DNA of 64,000 nucleotides from an uncultured Prevotella sp. GTDB taxonomy: Bacteria; Bacteroidota; Bacteroidia; Bacteroidales; Bacteroidaceae. Shown here piece after piece: positions 62,912 to 64,000 of the stretch. Both the position numbers and the translations under genes were made by a program. The notes beneath the pieces are model-generated. The model was given only the letters and a program-made list of their open reading frames with translations. It ran no database searches and was not told the origin of the DNA. Position 1 is the first letter of the stretch. Every line of letters starts with the position of its first letter. Location: the NCBI GenBank assembly GCA_905234145.1, contig CAJOGK010000015.1, positions 1 through 64,000 of the forward strand. The letters are read 5' to 3'.

Positions 62912-63594
62912 ATATCGATAATCACATTAAAGGTTCCACCAAGACGCGTATCGCCATATTTACCATAGCCAGGAACATACCATGTATTGCCGAAATCGCC
63001 TTCCTCGGAATGCGATAAACGACGTTTATACCTGACACTCCAACCTAAATGCAAAGGGCCGAAAATCTTGGCATCTAAGCCAAGTACGACTTCCAGCCAA
63101 TGATGCTTACAAGGCGCACCCATAATCTCATAGGAAACAGGCCAGAGCCATGTAGGATCAGAGAATTCTGGCCGGAAGATATCCACCTTATAGGATGTAA
63201 AAGCATAACGGATACCACCATAGAGACGATTTTTGCCATGCTTGTCTTTTAGGAGATTCCGATCAATACCTACCCTGAAATAGGGGGCAGAAGTCTTGTA
63301 CGCAATCTGCGTAGCTTCTTCCATGTGATCGGCCTTACCATAGCCCAATTCAACGATAGGGAACCATTCATCGTGAAGATTGATACGTAACGCACCTTCG
63401 TATTGACCTGCATCAGACAAGAGCAATAAGCCTGCACCCACAAGGTCGAACGAAACGGCAAAACCACGGAACACAGGAATGGAGTCCTTCTGGAATGTGA
63501 AGAACTTGACCTGTGCCGAAGATGCCAATGAGACCATCAGCAACAGCACAACTGCAACTAGCTTATATGTGCATGCGGAAATGTACCGTCTCAT
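62908..63594 (-). CDS. DUF6048 family exported protein
   Basis: A 228-residue protein from ATG 63594 with a signal peptide (about 1-28, ending ASSAQ) and a beta-rich body with aromatic alternation, suggesting an outer-membrane barrel-like or envelope protein. I recognise it as the DUF6048 partner that follows DUF6452 genes in Bacteroidales. The upstream in-frame MITI codons at 63606 are less likely. Function unknown. It overlaps the DUF6452 gene by 32 bases. Confidence 0.8.
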   Translation of the reverse strand: MRRYISACTYKLVAVVLLLMVSLASSAQVKFFTFQKDSIPVFRGFAVSFDLVGAGLLLLSDAGQYEGALRINLHDEWFPIVELGYGKADHMEEATQIAYKTSAPYFRVGIDRNLLKDKHGKNRLYGGIRYAFTSYKVDIFRPEFSDPTWLWPVSYEIMGAPCKHHWLEVVLGLDAKIFGPLHLGWSVRYKRRLSHSEEGDFGNTWYVPGYGKYGDTRLGGTFNVIIDI

Positions 63595-64000
63595 AATTGT
63601 AATCAATAGAAGGATTAATTATCACGATCGAATCGATATAATGGTGAGTGCACTTCAAATCTGTTATCGTGTGGAAGAAAGCTGAGTTACAGTCCACAGA
63701 TTCAAAATGCGGGTGATCTTCCTTTTTGATCCAAACCGTATCTGTTACACGTGCTTGAACGCTCACAAGATCGAAACAAAACACCAATATGTCCTCTGGA
63801 TGGCTTTGGCTCACTTGCAAGTGGAACTGGCTAAGGCCAGTACCTTTATTCAGCAATACTTGTTCACCATTGGCATTAGTGGTGAAGACAGACAATGTAT
63901 CAAGCATCTTCACATTCTGACCTGTACTATCGCATACCTCGTATAATGATTCTACAAGGCTATTCACAGGACAGTCAATCGAAGAACATGCTGCCAGCAT
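63563..64000 (-). CDS. DUF6452 family lipoprotein, 5' end outside the window
   Basis: At least 145 residues, beginning at the window edge. LAACSSIDCPVNS looks like the end of a lipoprotein signal, with Cys at the cleavage site, so the true start is probably a few codons beyond 64000. TLSVFTTNANGEQVLLNKGTGLSQF is typical of the DUF6452 family. The protein would be attached to the outer membrane. Partner of the DUF6048 gene. Function unknown. Confidence 0.8.
   Translation of the reverse strand: MLAACSSIDCPVNSLVESLYEVCDSTGQNVKMLDTLSVFTTNANGEQVLLNKGTGLSQFHLQVSQSHPEDILVFCFDLVSVQARVTDTVWIKKEDHPHFESVDCNSAFFHTITDLKCTHHYIDSIVIINPSIDYNYETVHFRMHI

Overview
The window looks like part of a Bacteroidales chromosome, most likely a Prevotella-type member of the Prevotellaceae. 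Three things suggest this. Promoters carry the Bacteroidetes -7 box TAnnTTTG at many gene starts. The accessory genes are typical of the order: an UpxY-type antiterminator, a gamma subunit with a lamin-tail-like domain, and the DUF6048/DUF6452 pair. Intergenic spaces are filled with short quasi-tandem 'word' repeats. No tRNA, rRNA, CRISPR array or intact insertion sequence was seen.

Layout. Positions 62-1080 hold two overlapping unknown genes on the + strand. From about 38.1 kb down to 1.28 kb runs one long minus-strand surface-polysaccharide locus. In transcription order it contains a structured leader RNA, upxY, rfbA, a sugar aminotransferase, two ATP-grasp ligases around an atypical PLP enzyme, two NAD-dependent sugar epimerases around a LicD protein, a CTP-type nucleotidyltransferase, an aldolase-DUF115 fusion and a hexapeptide acyltransferase. 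Next comes an acyl-carrier mini-pathway: DltA-like ligase, GNAT, FabD-like, ACP, KAS III, FabG-like, acyltransferase-3, second ACP and metallo-hydrolase. The locus ends with a flippase, four family-2 glycosyltransferases, a Wzy-like polymerase, a beta-propeller protein, UDP-GalNAcA synthesis, an initiating sugar-phosphate transferase, another aminotransferase, gmd, fcl and a WbuC cupin. This reads as a Wzx/Wzy-dependent polymer containing GDP-fucose-derived and UDP-GalNAcA-derived sugars plus unusual acyl/amino and phospho decorations.

From 38.2 to 64 kb the genes are mostly core: radA, pgk, methylmalonyl-CoA mutase (mutA/mutB), an AspT-type transporter, gamma/biotin/beta subunits of a sodium-pumping decarboxylase with a LuxR-type regulator, a Rid-family protein, DUF3467, a patatin, xth, ribH, a TPR protein, recF, a DciA-like gene, 5-formyl-THF cyclo-ligase, a CtpA protease, dCMP deaminase, dcp, a Crp/Fnr regulator, apbE and the DUF6048/DUF6452 pair.

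Four things stand out. (1) The acyl-carrier pathway stops, by gene content, at the 3-hydroxyacyl stage, which suggests an unusual acyl decoration. (2) A perfect 25-bp inverted repeat brackets about 35.7 kb of the polysaccharide locus. (3) The same pyrimidine-rich words that fill intergenic spaces also occur in frame inside five genes, where they appear to code for extra residues. (4) Four core genes (radA twice, mutB, mmdB, dcp) carry short internal deletions that shift the frame; these are either real pseudogenes or a systematic assembly defect.
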